A stretch of DNA of 64,000 bases from contig OZ242168.1 of NCBI GenBank assembly GCA_965205275.1, positions 1,426,001 to 1,490,000 on the forward strand. Reading direction: 5' to 3'. The notes under the pieces were generated by a model. It was given only the letters and a program-made list of their open reading frames with translations, made no database searches and had not been told where the DNA came from. Numbering within the stretch: the first letter of the stretch is position 1; each line of letters opens with the position of its first letter. Position numbers and translations under genes: made by a program. The DNA is from WTFY01 sp965205275. Lineage in GTDB: Bacteria > Pseudomonadota > Gammaproteobacteria > UBA4575. Shown here piece by piece: positions 7,975 through 16,482 of the stretch.

Positions 7975-9247
7975 GATTCTGAACGGCCACCTGGTCGACC
8001 CCGGAAATGAAATCGATCAGGTGGCCGATGTCTTTATCGCGGACAGAAAAGTGGTGGCCGTCAGCAAACCGCCTGCGGCCTGGCAGGCCGACCAGACCAT
8101 CAATGCGGCAAACAAACTGGTTCTGCCCGGACTGGTTGAACTCTCGGCCAGCCTGCGCGAACCCGGACAGGAACACAAGGCCACCATCCGGAGCGAGACC
8201 CGCGCGGCCGCAGCCGCAGGCATCACCAGTCTGGCCTGCCTGCCCACCACGGACCCGGTCGTGGACTCCCCCGCACAGATCGAGCTGATCGAACAGCTCT
8301 CACAGGACAGCGGTCACTGCCAAGTACATGTGATCGGGGCCTTGACGAAAGGCCTGAAAGGGGAGAGCCTGAGTGAAATGGCCACCCTGAAAGCGGCGGG
8401 CTGCGCAGGCGTCACCAATGTCCTGCACCCCTTGAAAAGTTCCCTGGTATTGCGTCGTGCACTGGAATACGCATCCAGCCAGGCACTAACCGTGTTTACC
8501 TACCCCCAGGATCACGAACTTGCCAATAACGGCTGCGTACACGAAGGGCTCACCTGCTCACGTCTGGGTCTGCCGGGCATACCGGCTGCGGCAGAAACGG
8601 CCGCACTGGCGTTCCATCTGGCATTGATCGAGGACCTGAACGTGCACACGCATTTTTGCCGTATCTCAACGTTGCGTGCAGTCAACATGATTGCCCGTGC
8701 ACAGGAGGACAATCTGCCGGTGACGGCCGACGCCAGCATCCTGCACCTGTTTCTGACCGACCAGGACATTCAGGATTTTGACGGCCTGTGTCATAACCTG
8801 CCGCCCTATCGCACACAACAAGACCGTGAAGGCCTGCGCAGGGGGGTACGCGATGGCACACTTTCGGCAATCTGTGCCGATCACCAGCCGCATGAGATTG
8901 AAGCCAAGCTGGCCCCTTTTCAATCCACCGAACCCGGCAGTTCCACGCTGGAAACCCTGTTGCCTCTGGTGCTTGAACTGGTGCACGAAAAGGTACTTGA
9001 CCTGAGCGAGGCCGTCCGCCGTATCACCCAGCAGCCTGCGGAAATTCTCGGCATTGGTGCCGGAAACCTGTCGGTCGGGGGACGTGCGGATGCCTGTGTT
9101 GTGGACCCTGAGCTGGACTGGACCCTGAGCAGCGAAACCCTGCACAGTCGCGGCAAGAACACGCCCCTGCTGGGGCGTCGTCTCAAAGGCCGCGTGACGC
9201 ATACGATTTTTGACGGCAAACCGGTTTTCCAGCTAGGGGCCGGCTGA
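7964..9247 (+). CDS. pyrC: Dihydroorotase-like protein lacking the HxH metal motif (PyrC')
   Basis: A 427-residue amidohydrolase of the dihydroorotase family, translationally overlapped with pyrB. At the site where active enzymes have D-x-H-x-H-x-R-E-P-G, this protein reads VELSASLREPG, so both metal-binding histidines of the first strand are replaced by serine. The aspartate region ICADHQPHEIE near 308 is kept. In Pseudomonas a similar inactive PyrC' is needed to assemble the dodecameric aspartate carbamoyltransferase, and I infer the same structural role here. A functional dihydroorotase should be encoded elsewhere. Confidence 0.9.
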   Translation: MKLEILNGHLVDPGNEIDQVADVFIADRKVVAVSKPPAAWQADQTINAANKLVLPGLVELSASLREPGQEHKATIRSETRAAAAAGITSLACLPTTDPVVDSPAQIELIEQLSQDSGHCQVHVIGALTKGLKGESLSEMATLKAAGCAGVTNVLHPLKSSLVLRRALEYASSQALTVFTYPQDHELANNGCVHEGLTCSRLGLPGIPAAAETAALAFHLALIEDLNVHTHFCRISTLRAVNMIARAQEDNLPVTADASILHLFLTDQDIQDFDGLCHNLPPYRTQQDREGLRRGVRDGTLSAICADHQPHEIEAKLAPFQSTEPGSSTLETLLPLVLELVHEKVLDLSEAVRRITQQPAEILGIGAGNLSVGGRADACVVDPELDWTLSSETLHSRGKNTPLLGRRLKGRVTHTIFDGKPVFQLGAG

Positions 9248-9278
9248 CCCCGGACAGGCAAACAGGGATCCTGCAGGC

Positions 9279-10148
9279 GTGAAGACAGGGCGTGACCCGA
9301 TTTTCGAAGAATGTGCGGAGGTGATCCGTCATGAGGCCCTGGCGGCCCAGCAGTTTGTCATCCGGCTGAACGCGCCCGAATGTGCGCAGCATGCGGCACC
9401 CGGCAATTTCGTGCATCTTCAATGTGACCCGCAACTGGCCATGCGCCGCCCCTTCTCCATCATGCGCAGCGACCCGGACGCGGGCAGCATCGATGTCCTG
9501 TACAAGATAGTGGGACAGGGAAGCACCTATCTGGCCACGCGTAAAACCGGTGATACGCTGCAATGCCTGGGACCCATCGGAAACACCTTTGCCTTGCGCG
9601 AGCGCACAACACATCCATTGCTGCTTGGCGGCGGCGTGGGGATCCCGCCCATGATTTTTTTTGCAGAAACCCTCCGAAAAAAAACCGGACGGCACCCTTT
9701 CGTGATCATGGGTTCGGAAATTCCTTTCCCGTTTACAACCCGGCCTTCGAAAATACTGGTGCCGGACATTCCGGACGATGTCATTGCAGCGATGCCCCTG
9801 CTGGACGACTGGGGGATTGCTTCACGCCTGACCAGCCTGCAGGGGTATCAGGGTTGTCACAGGGGGTACGTGCACGAACTGGCCGAACACTGGTTTGCAA
9901 ATCTGGGCCCGCAGACACGGCAAGGCGTGGAAGTGTTTGCCTGCGGACCCACCCGGATGCTCGAAGCCGTGGCAGGATTTTGCAGACGGTATTCGCTCCC
10001 CTGCCAGGTTTGCCTGGAAGAGTACATGGCGTGTGCCGTCGGCGGCTGTGCAGGCTGTGTCGTGCCCTACAAGGAAAACGGTACCGTCATGGCGATGAAA
10101 CGGGTGTGTATAGACGGTCCGGTTTTTGATGCTGCCCATATTTTCTGA
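9279..10148 (+). CDS. pyrK: Dihydroorotate dehydrogenase electron-transfer subunit-like flavoprotein
   Basis: A 289-residue ferredoxin-reductase-type protein with GTG start at 9279. The FAD-binding R-x-x-[ST] motif is RRPFSIM near 57, the nucleotide-binding glycine loop is LLGGGVGIPPMIFF near 112, and a [2Fe-2S] cluster site C-x4-C-x2-C lies at MACAVGGCAGC near 250 with a further cysteine upstream (CLEEYMAC). This is the PyrK layout. PyrK normally works with class 1B PyrD, yet no pyrD is beside it and gammaproteobacteria usually use the quinone-linked class 2 enzyme. Its partner here is unknown. Confidence 0.82.
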   Translation: MKTGRDPIFEECAEVIRHEALAAQQFVIRLNAPECAQHAAPGNFVHLQCDPQLAMRRPFSIMRSDPDAGSIDVLYKIVGQGSTYLATRKTGDTLQCLGPIGNTFALRERTTHPLLLGGGVGIPPMIFFAETLRKKTGRHPFVIMGSEIPFPFTTRPSKILVPDIPDDVIAAMPLLDDWGIASRLTSLQGYQGCHRGYVHELAEHWFANLGPQTRQGVEVFACGPTRMLEAVAGFCRRYSLPCQVCLEEYMACAVGGCAGCVVPYKENGTVMAMKRVCIDGPVFDAAHIF

Positions 10149-10207
10149 CCGGATCCCGGATCCCCCGGCAACGGCATGGACCGCCCGATGCCCAAAAAAT
10201 CCGGACG

Positions 10208-10227
10208 GGCGCATCGGTCGATGCGCC
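10208..10227. repeat. Palindrome between pyrK-like gene and yggS
   Basis: Arms GGCGCATCG and CGATGCGCC separated by two bases form a strong hairpin in a 130-bp gap. No U-tract follows, so a rho-independent terminator is doubtful; it may mark the end of the pyr operon or act as an mRNA-stabilising stem. Confidence 0.4.
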
Positions 10228-10278
10228 GTCATCCACGGTGCGCCGGACCATGCCGCATACTGAGGCGAAACAGCCTCC

Positions 10279-10971
10279 ATGAATTCACAGGCAGGCAAGC
10301 GCCTCACTGAGGTGAAGGCGATGATCCATCAGCTGGAAACCCGGCACCGGCGCACGCCCGGCAGTGTGCGCCTGGTGGCCGCCAGCAAAAAGAAATCGGT
10401 CCACGAGATCATGGCTGCAATCCGTGCGGGCCAACGTGATTTCGGGGAGAGCTATCTGCAGGAAGCGCTGGAAAAGATCACTCAGCTGGAAGACCGGGAT
10501 TTGTGCTGGCACTTCATCGGGCCAATACAGAAAAACAAGACCCGCCAGATTGCCGCGCATTTCAGCTGGGTGCACAGTATCGGGCGCCTGATTATTGCCG
10601 AACGCCTGGATGCCCAGCGACCGGCTCACTTGCCTCCCATACAGGCCTGCATCCAGGTCAATATCGACCAGGAGACCTCAAAATCCGGAGCGCAAACGGA
10701 ACAGGTGCAGAATCTGGCAAACGCCTTGCGCAAGCTCCCCAACCTGAAACTGCGCGGCCTGATGGCCATCCCGCAGCCAAGTAGTGATATTATTCACCAA
10801 CGCCTGCGTTTTGCACAACTTCGAAAACTGCTTGAACAGCTCAATCAATCGGGGTTCAGGCTCGACACATTATCGATGGGGATGAGCGGTGACCTGGAGG
10901 CAGCCATTGCCGAAGGTGCTACCATCGTCCGTATCGGCACTGCGATTTTTGGTAAACGGACACCTGGGTAA
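10279..10971 (+). CDS. yggS: YggS family pyridoxal phosphate homeostasis protein
   Basis: A 230-residue single-domain TIM-barrel protein that binds pyridoxal 5'-phosphate and buffers its level; it has no known enzymatic reaction. The cofactor lysine lies in LVAASKKKSVHEI near 32-44, GESYLQEALEK and the HFIGPIQKNKT segment near 78 are family hallmarks, and LSMGMSGDLEAAIAEGATIVRIGTAIFG near 197 forms the phosphate-binding end. It abuts proC with no gap, followed by yggT, an arrangement conserved widely in proteobacteria. Confidence 0.95.
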   Translation: MNSQAGKRLTEVKAMIHQLETRHRRTPGSVRLVAASKKKSVHEIMAAIRAGQRDFGESYLQEALEKITQLEDRDLCWHFIGPIQKNKTRQIAAHFSWVHSIGRLIIAERLDAQRPAHLPPIQACIQVNIDQETSKSGAQTEQVQNLANALRKLPNLKLRGLMAIPQPSSDIIHQRLRFAQLRKLLEQLNQSGFRLDTLSMGMSGDLEAAIAEGATIVRIGTAIFGKRTPG

Positions 10972-11847
10972 ATGGATCAGATTTCAGACAACCTGAAGAT
11001 TGTTTTTTTCGGCGGCGGCAACATGGGCCAGGCCCTGGTGGGAGGCTTGCTGGACAGCGGCTGGCCAGCCAACCATATCACCATTATCGATACCGATCCC
11101 GCCATGTGCGCAACGCTGGAGACACGCTTTCCGCAATGCCGGATAGGTCCGCAAACGAAGACGGCCCTGGATCCTGCAAAGGCGGTCGTACTGGCCGTGA
11201 AGCCACAGGCCATGCGTCTTGCCTGTGAAGAAATTGCCGCACACTGCAAGTCAGCACGGCCGCTGGTCATTTCCATCGCCGCCGGTACGACGATCCGGGA
11301 TATCGGCACCTGGCTGGGAGGCACATTCCCTATCGTGCGCGCCATGCCGAATACGCCTGCCCTGGTGCGATCGGGCACCACCGGCCTGTATGCCAGCCCG
11401 GAGGTATCCGACACCCAGCAAGCCCTGGCACAGAACATTCTCGCCAGCGTGGGATCCACGTTATGGCTGGCGCAGGAAGACCTGCTGGATGCGGTGACGG
11501 CGGTTTCCGGAAGTGGCCCGGCCTACTTCTTTTATCTTATCGAAGCCATGCTGGAAGCCGGCCAGTCACTGGGTTTGAGTGAGGCCCAGGCGCGCCAGCT
11601 GACCGTGCATACGGCAGCCGGTGCGGCAAAACTGATCGAGGAAAGTGGCAAGGACCCGCATGAATTGCGGCGTGCGGTCACCTCAAAGGGAGGTACGACG
11701 GAAGCCGCCATCGAAACCCTTGAGCAGGGCAATGTGAAAAAAATCATGCGTACTGCCATCACCCGTGCCGCACAAAAAGCCCGGCAGCTTGCCCGATCCG
11801 GTCCCCCGGTACACACAGATACTGCAACTTCCCGTCAAGGTGAATAA
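10972..11847 (+). CDS. proC: Pyrroline-5-carboxylate reductase
   Basis: Last step of proline synthesis, reducing pyrroline-5-carboxylate with NAD(P)H. The 291 residues include the N-terminal Rossmann loop FFGGGNMGQALVGGL, the AVKPQ segment near 77, RAMPNTPALVRSGTTGL near 124 and the C-terminal family signature from ELRRAVTSKGGTTEAAIETL near 230. The ATG starts one base after the yggS stop codon, so the two are likely co-translated. The C-terminal tail is somewhat long and hydrophilic. Confidence 0.96.
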   Translation: MDQISDNLKIVFFGGGNMGQALVGGLLDSGWPANHITIIDTDPAMCATLETRFPQCRIGPQTKTALDPAKAVVLAVKPQAMRLACEEIAAHCKSARPLVISIAAGTTIRDIGTWLGGTFPIVRAMPNTPALVRSGTTGLYASPEVSDTQQALAQNILASVGSTLWLAQEDLLDAVTAVSGSGPAYFFYLIEAMLEAGQSLGLSEAQARQLTVHTAAGAAKLIEESGKDPHELRRAVTSKGGTTEAAIETLEQGNVKKIMRTAITRAAQKARQLARSGPPVHTDTATSRQGE

Positions 11848-11850
11848 ACC

Positions 11851-12402
11851 ATGAACCCATTGCTCGGCATATTTGATTTCCTGATCCACATCGTGTTTAC
11901 CCTGTATATCTATGCCCTCATGATCCGTACGCTGCTGGCATTGACGCGTGCGGATTTCTATAACCCTTTTTCACAATCCATACTGACGATCACGGACCCG
12001 GCCTTGCGGCCTCTGCATAAATGGATCCCGGGTATCGGGCACCTGGATACGGGTGCGCTGCTGTTGATGACGGTCGTCAAACTTGCTGAATTGTTGCTTC
12101 GCAGCCTGCTTGTAGGAGCGAATGTCGCCGTCGGGCCGCTGATTTTTTCAGCCATATTCGGCGTCATCGATCTGGCGCTGAACCTGTATATATTCGCAAT
12201 TATCGTTCTGATAGTGATCAGCTGGATGGCCCCGCAGGTGCACGCGCAAAACAACCCGTTTGCTTCCATATTGCGCTCGATCACAGAACCTGTACTGCGT
12301 CCTGCAAGAAAGCGGATTCCCCCGATCGGGGTGTTTGACCTTTCAACCTCCGTCGTTCTGCTCGCCCTGTTCTGTGCAAAAATATTCCTGCAGTCGCTGT
12401 GA
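11851..12402 (+). CDS. yggT: YggT family integral membrane protein
   Basis: A 183-residue inner-membrane protein with two repeats of the YggT domain, each having a hydrophobic helix followed by a short motif: NPFSQSILTITDPALRPLHKWIPG (first) and NPFASILRSITEPVLRPARKRIPP (second). Role uncertain; relatives have been linked to osmotic shock, division-site placement and membrane protein assembly. It starts 3 bp after proC, closing the yggS-proC-yggT run. Confidence 0.92.
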   Translation: MNPLLGIFDFLIHIVFTLYIYALMIRTLLALTRADFYNPFSQSILTITDPALRPLHKWIPGIGHLDTGALLLMTVVKLAELLLRSLLVGANVAVGPLIFSAIFGVIDLALNLYIFAIIVLIVISWMAPQVHAQNNPFASILRSITEPVLRPARKRIPPIGVFDLSTSVVLLALFCAKIFLQSL

Positions 12403-12487
12403 GCAAAAAAATCAGTGGCCGATTGAATCATTGTGTACAGTATAGGCACGCATTACGCCCAGAATTTAAACAACCCCTACCAAGAAG

Positions 12488-13624
12488 GTGCCTGACTCCA
12501 TCCCCGTGAATTCCGTTGGCCTGGTCGAGACCCGGTTTGCAACCATCAGGCAGCCCCTGCACCTGGACTGCGGCCGGTCGCTGCCCGAGTTTACGCTGGC
12601 CTACGAGACCTATGGAAAACTCAACCCGGCCCGAAGCAATGCCCTGTTGATTTGCCATGCGCTCTCAGGTGACCAGCATGCGGCCGGGTATTACAGCCCG
12701 GAAGACCGCAAACCGGGCTGGTGGGACAATTGCATCGGTCCCGGCAAGCCCTTTGATACCGATCGCTTTTTCATCGTCTCCCCTAACAACCTTGGAGGCT
12801 GCAAAGGCAGCAGCGGCCCGGTCACCACCAATCCCGAAACCAGAAAGCCCTACGGGCCGGATTTCCCGCTGGTCACCGTGCACGACTGGGTGGTGAGCCA
12901 AAGCCGTCTGGCAGACGAACTGGGCATCGAACAGTGGGCAGCGGTCATCGGCGGAAGTCTGGGAGGCATGCAGGTCATGCAGTGGGCCATCGACTTTCCG
13001 GACCGGTTGCGCAGTGCCGTCGTCATCGCCGCAGCCTCCAAACTCACCGCCCAGAACATTGCATTCAATGAAGTGGCACGCCAGGCCATACTTTCCGACC
13101 CCGATTTTCATCAGGGGCACTATTACGAGCACCAGACGATTCCACGCCGGGGACTCATGCTGGCACGCATGCTGGGACATATCACCTATCTTTCAGATCA
13201 TGCCATGCGCGAAAAATTCGGGCGTGATTTACGCAAAGGAAAACTGAATTTCGGCTTTGATGTGGAATTTCAGGTCGAGAGCTACCTGCGTTACCAGGGG
13301 AAATCCTTTGTCGACCGGTTTGATGCCAATAGCTACCTGATCATGACCAAGGTCCTGGATTATTTTGATCCGGCCCTGAACTCCGACAATGATTTGTCCC
13401 GGGCCTTCAGGGACACCGACGCCGACTTCCTGGTGGTGTCCTTTACCGGTGACTGGAGATTTTCGTCCGCGCGTTCACGCGAGATCGTACACGCGCTGGT
13501 CGCTGCAAAAAAGAAAGTCAGCTATGTGGAAATTAAAGCCGAACTCGGACATGATGCCTTCCTGACCTCGATCCCCGAGTACCATGACGTGCTGCGCAGC
13601 TACATCAATATCCTGCAAACATGA
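12488..13624 (+). CDS. metX: Homoserine O-acyltransferase
   Basis: An alpha/beta-hydrolase-fold enzyme of 378 residues acylating homoserine for methionine synthesis. The nucleophile serine lies in VIGGSLGGMQVMQWA near 155, the acid in FTGDWRFSS near 320 and the histidine in ELGHDAFL near 353. GTG 12488 is used as start, giving the common N-terminus that leads into LETRFATIRQPLHLDCGR-type sequence. Whether the acyl donor is acetyl- or succinyl-CoA cannot be told here; many proteobacterial MetX proteins paired with MetW use succinyl-CoA. It overlaps metW by 4 nt. Confidence 0.95.
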   Translation: MPDSIPVNSVGLVETRFATIRQPLHLDCGRSLPEFTLAYETYGKLNPARSNALLICHALSGDQHAAGYYSPEDRKPGWWDNCIGPGKPFDTDRFFIVSPNNLGGCKGSSGPVTTNPETRKPYGPDFPLVTVHDWVVSQSRLADELGIEQWAAVIGGSLGGMQVMQWAIDFPDRLRSAVVIAAASKLTAQNIAFNEVARQAILSDPDFHQGHYYEHQTIPRRGLMLARMLGHITYLSDHAMREKFGRDLRKGKLNFGFDVEFQVESYLRYQGKSFVDRFDANSYLIMTKVLDYFDPALNSDNDLSRAFRDTDADFLVVSFTGDWRFSSARSREIVHALVAAKKKVSYVEIKAELGHDAFLTSIPEYHDVLRSYINILQT

Positions 13625-14235
13625 GCGAAGCCCTGCGTCCCGATCTGAAGATCATATGCGAGTGGGTCAGGCCCGACACCCATATACTGGATCTGGGCTG
13701 CGGGGATGGCACCCTGCTTACCCACCTGAGACAGACCCGCAATGTAACCGGCTATGGCCTGGAAATCGACAAATCCAACATCCTGCAATGCATCACCAGG
13801 GGGGTACAGGTCATCCAGACCAATCTGGACAAGGGCATCACCGAGTTCTTTGACGAAAATTCCTTTGACTATGTGGTCATGACCCATACCCTGCAGGCCA
13901 TTCAGCATCCCGAAAAGTTGCTGGATGAAATGTTACGTATCGGCAAGGAAGGGATTGTAACTTTTCCCAACTTCGCGTACTGGAAAAGCCGTGCGCAACT
14001 GGGACTGGGCGGGCATATGCCCGTGACCCGGGCACTGCCCAATGAGTGGTACGACACCCCCAATATTCATTTGTGCTCGATCCGTGATTTCGAAAACCTG
14101 TGCCGGAAAAGAGGAATAAAAATCATCCAGCGTGCCGCCGTAAACTATGCCCGCCAGTCGGGCCGGGAAATCAGCGTATTACCCAATCTGCTTGGCGAAA
14201 GCGCCATTTACCGGTTCTGCAAATCCACTCCCTAA
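13621..14235 (+). CDS. metW: MetW, methionine biosynthesis protein
   Basis: A 204-residue class I methyltransferase-fold protein. The SAM-binding-like motif is ILDLGCGDGTLL near 22, and FPNFAYWKSRAQLGLGGHMPVTRALP near 118 is the MetW hallmark. It is encoded with a 4-nt overlap after metX, and the pair is thought to act together in homoserine acylation; the methyltransferase activity, if any, is not established. The gene ends in a 187-bp gap before the HU-like gene where I see only a weak inverted repeat around its stop. Confidence 0.95.
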   Translation: MSEALRPDLKIICEWVRPDTHILDLGCGDGTLLTHLRQTRNVTGYGLEIDKSNILQCITRGVQVIQTNLDKGITEFFDENSFDYVVMTHTLQAIQHPEKLLDEMLRIGKEGIVTFPNFAYWKSRAQLGLGGHMPVTRALPNEWYDTPNIHLCSIRDFENLCRKRGIKIIQRAAVNYARQSGREISVLPNLLGESAIYRFCKSTP

Positions 14236-14421
14236 ACGGGGTGGATATTATCGCAAAAGAAGTGCCGGACAGATGATAAGCTTGGAATTTTCCATTACAA
14301 TAAAAACAAAAAGGGACCACTGGTTTTGCACTTTTCTCATAAGAACTGCTGTTTTTTTGCTGAATGCCTGACGATAGACCCGTACTCCATTTTGTTAACC
14401 AACGACTGAGGACAACGACAC

Positions 14422-14745
14422 ATGGCCACTTCCAGTTCCCAAAAGAAACCTCCTACCAAAACACAAATCCTGAGCCACATCGCACAAAACACGGAGCTTA
14501 CCCGCAAACAGGTGGCCGCGGTACTTGGGTCACTTGAAGACATGATTGCAAAAGAATTAAAGCCACGCGGGGCCGGATGTTTTAACCTTCCGGGTCTGCT
14601 GAAAATCAAGGTGGTCAAAAAGCCGGCCAGAAAAGCGCGCAAGGGCACCAATCCCTTTACCGGCGAAGAAATGACATTCAAGGCCAAGCCGGCCAGCAAG
14701 GCGATCCGGGTCTTACCCCTGAAGAACCTTAAAGGTATGGTCTGA
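14422..14745 (+). CDS. HU-family DNA-binding protein
   Basis: A 107-residue nucleoid-type protein. It has the HU/IHF helical base (TKTQILSHIAQNTELTRKQV) and the beta-arm region with ARKARKGTNPFTGEEM where the arm tip proline is expected. The N-terminal extension and the C-terminal KAIRVLPLKNLKGMV are typical of a second HU-like family found in many proteobacteria, distinct from HupA/HupB and IHF. It probably bends or coats DNA; no specific target is known. It is convergent with the terB gene. Confidence 0.9.
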   Translation: MATSSSQKKPPTKTQILSHIAQNTELTRKQVAAVLGSLEDMIAKELKPRGAGCFNLPGLLKIKVVKKPARKARKGTNPFTGEEMTFKAKPASKAIRVLPLKNLKGMV

Positions 14746-14779
14746 CCTGAAGAGACGCCTGCAGTACCACCCTGTCTGG

Positions 14780-15241
14780 CTACCCCTCCCCCTGGTCTCC
14801 CAGCACATCCAGCTTGGTCTGGATAAAGGTGCTGTGCGGCAGATAAAGCAGGTCTGCAATCTTTCTGATCTGGTACTCTTCGTATTTGTCCAGCCTGTGA
14901 TCGGCATAGGCCGTCTTCCACAAATCCAGCAACAGGCTTTTTTTCTCCTTCGGCGTGCACCCTTCATTGATGATTTTTACAAAGGGGTGAATCGAGACAT
15001 GATTTTCCTGCTCCGAAAGCGCCAGATGAATCAGGTTCTGTACTTCCTGTTCAGTAAAATTGAATCTCTGTGCCAGCACCTCGGCAATGGTCTGCAGCTC
15101 TTCATCCTGAATATCAAAATCCGCCCGGCTCACCTCCAGCAATAACACCGAGGCAGCCAGATGCAGGATACGGGTATCATCCGCCGCCTCGCCCTGCGGG
15201 CGTATCCTGTGTTCGATAAAGGCGGCGACCGATCTGAGCAC
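14780..15241 (-). CDS. TerB-family (tellurite resistance-like) protein
   Basis: A 153-residue, all-helical, acidic protein of the TerB/COG4103 type. Acidic turns of the DxxxxxxE kind occur in EVSRADFDIQDEEL near 35 and AYADHRLDKYEEYQI near 110, which in TerB bind metal. GTG 15241 starts only 2 nt after the hspQ stop codon, so the two form an operon on the minus strand. No other ter genes are close, so tellurite resistance should not be assumed. Confidence 0.82.
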   Translation of the reverse strand: MLRSVAAFIEHRIRPQGEAADDTRILHLAASVLLLEVSRADFDIQDEELQTIAEVLAQRFNFTEQEVQNLIHLALSEQENHVSIHPFVKIINEGCTPKEKKSLLLDLWKTAYADHRLDKYEEYQIRKIADLLYLPHSTFIQTKLDVLGDQGEG

Positions 15242-15243
15242 TG

Positions 15244-15555
15244 TCAGTTATGGGTCCGGTAATTGCGATACGAACCTTTCTCAAAACCATCGAAATAATC
15301 TTCGGTCAGGGGGTGAGTAATCGGCTCAGGGGCCACGTCACGCTCCAGATTCTGCTCTGCGACATAGGTCGTCATCAACTGCCCGTCCACCAGCACGTGA
15401 TACCAGGGCTTGTCTTTGGGAGGCCTGGATTTTGCCACCTGCTCATACCATTTTTCCGTGCCATTGTATTCAGCGTCCACGTCAAAAATGACGCCTCGGT
15501 AATTGAATTTCTTGTGCACAACGACCTGACCAATTGAAAACTGTGCCTGATTCAT
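15244..15555 (-). CDS. hspQ: Heat shock protein HspQ
   Basis: A 103-residue member of the HspQ/hemimethylated-DNA-binding (YccV) family. In enterobacteria HspQ is an adaptor and enhancer for Lon protease and affects DnaA stability. Key features: FSIGQVVVHKKFNYRGVIFDVD near 6 and DKPWYHVLVDG near 50. I use ATG 15555, which follows an AGGAG site; the frame is open further upstream. It is immediately followed by the terB-like gene. Confidence 0.92.
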   Translation of the reverse strand: MNQAQFSIGQVVVHKKFNYRGVIFDVDAEYNGTEKWYEQVAKSRPPKDKPWYHVLVDGQLMTTYVAEQNLERDVAPEPITHPLTEDYFDGFEKGSYRNYRTHN

Positions 15556-15759
15556 GCGTTCAACTCCTGGGCTTCGGGTTACGGATTCAAAACGGACCTT
15601 ACACATACTAACGCAATTGCCGTGCAATACTAAACCAGCTCGAAATATCCCGCTTTTGCGGCCTGCATGAGATGGTATATGGGTTAAAATCTGTTAGGCT
15701 ATGCCTGTCATGAGCTAAAACGATGCCCAGCGCGATACTTCACATTACCCCATTTTAAT

Positions 15760-16044
15760 ATGTCCAGTCGAAGCAAGGAACAGCGTATATTGGTGGTGAT
15801 GCGTAAACTGCTGGCACAAATTGTCAGGGACACCACGCCCGGGCCCGGCATGCGCCACACCTTAAGCGAACAGACCATCAAGGACATCCGTGACTGTTTC
15901 AGCCTGATTGCCGCACGCGAGCGTGAACTGGTTGAAGGTGCCGGTATCAAAAACCAGGACCGGCCCCATTTTGTCGACGAGCCAAAAACCTCAACCATCC
16001 TTAAGTTCACACCCCCCCGTAAAAAGTCACCGGATGACGAATAA
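15760..16044 (+). CDS. Conserved small hypothetical protein
   Basis: I do not recognise a named family for this 94-residue protein. It is mostly helical and charged in residues 1-65 (EQRILVVMRKLLAQIVRDTTP, then SLIAARERELVE), with a basic, proline-containing tail ending KKSPDDE. No signal peptide or membrane segment. The ykgJ-like gene starts 21 bp later on the same strand, suggesting co-expression. Confidence 0.7.
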   Translation: MSSRSKEQRILVVMRKLLAQIVRDTTPGPGMRHTLSEQTIKDIRDCFSLIAARERELVEGAGIKNQDRPHFVDEPKTSTILKFTPPRKKSPDDE

Positions 16045-16065
16045 CCCGGCCAACCCTCCCGCCAG

Positions 16066-16482
16066 ATGGAACGACTTGCAGACATCAAGGTAAAACTTGA
16101 ACCCGGCATCCGGATTACCGCCGAAAACAAATGCGGCTACTGTACGAATTCGTATTGCTGCACCTATGTCACGGAAGAGCTTCTCACGCCCCGAAGCAAG
16201 CTGGACTACGAGCATATGCTCTGGCAGGTGTCCCATGAAGGCATTGAGGTGTACAAGGACGATGAAGGCTGGTGGATGATGGTCTCCGGGCGCTGCACCC
16301 ATCTTCAGGATGATGGCCACTGCGGGATCTACGAGGTGCGTCCCCAGATCTGCCGGGATCACAGCAACGATTATTGCGAGTTCGATGCGCCTGCAGAAAA
16401 CGACTATGAACTGCACTTCCCGGATTACAAAACCCTGCTCAAATACTGTAAAAAGCGTTTCAAGCGCTGGGAACGTGGATAG
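16066..16482 (+). CDS. YkgJ family cysteine-cluster protein
   Basis: A 138-residue protein of the UPF0153/YkgJ family, which has a CxxCxxxCC-type metal or Fe-S-binding set. Visible cysteines are in CGYCTNSYCCTYV near 25-37, GRCTHLQDDGHCGIYEVRPQICRDH near 70-93 and DYCEF near 99. Function unknown in most members. Its stop abuts the 3' end of the convergent yrfG gene with no spacer. Confidence 0.88.
   Translation: MERLADIKVKLEPGIRITAENKCGYCTNSYCCTYVTEELLTPRSKLDYEHMLWQVSHEGIEVYKDDEGWWMMVSGRCTHLQDDGHCGIYEVRPQICRDHSNDYCEFDAPAENDYELHFPDYKTLLKYCKKRFKRWERG

Noticed and set aside
14780..15241. Tellurite resistance operon
   Set aside because: Only a TerB-like protein is present and it is linked to hspQ, not to other ter genes.
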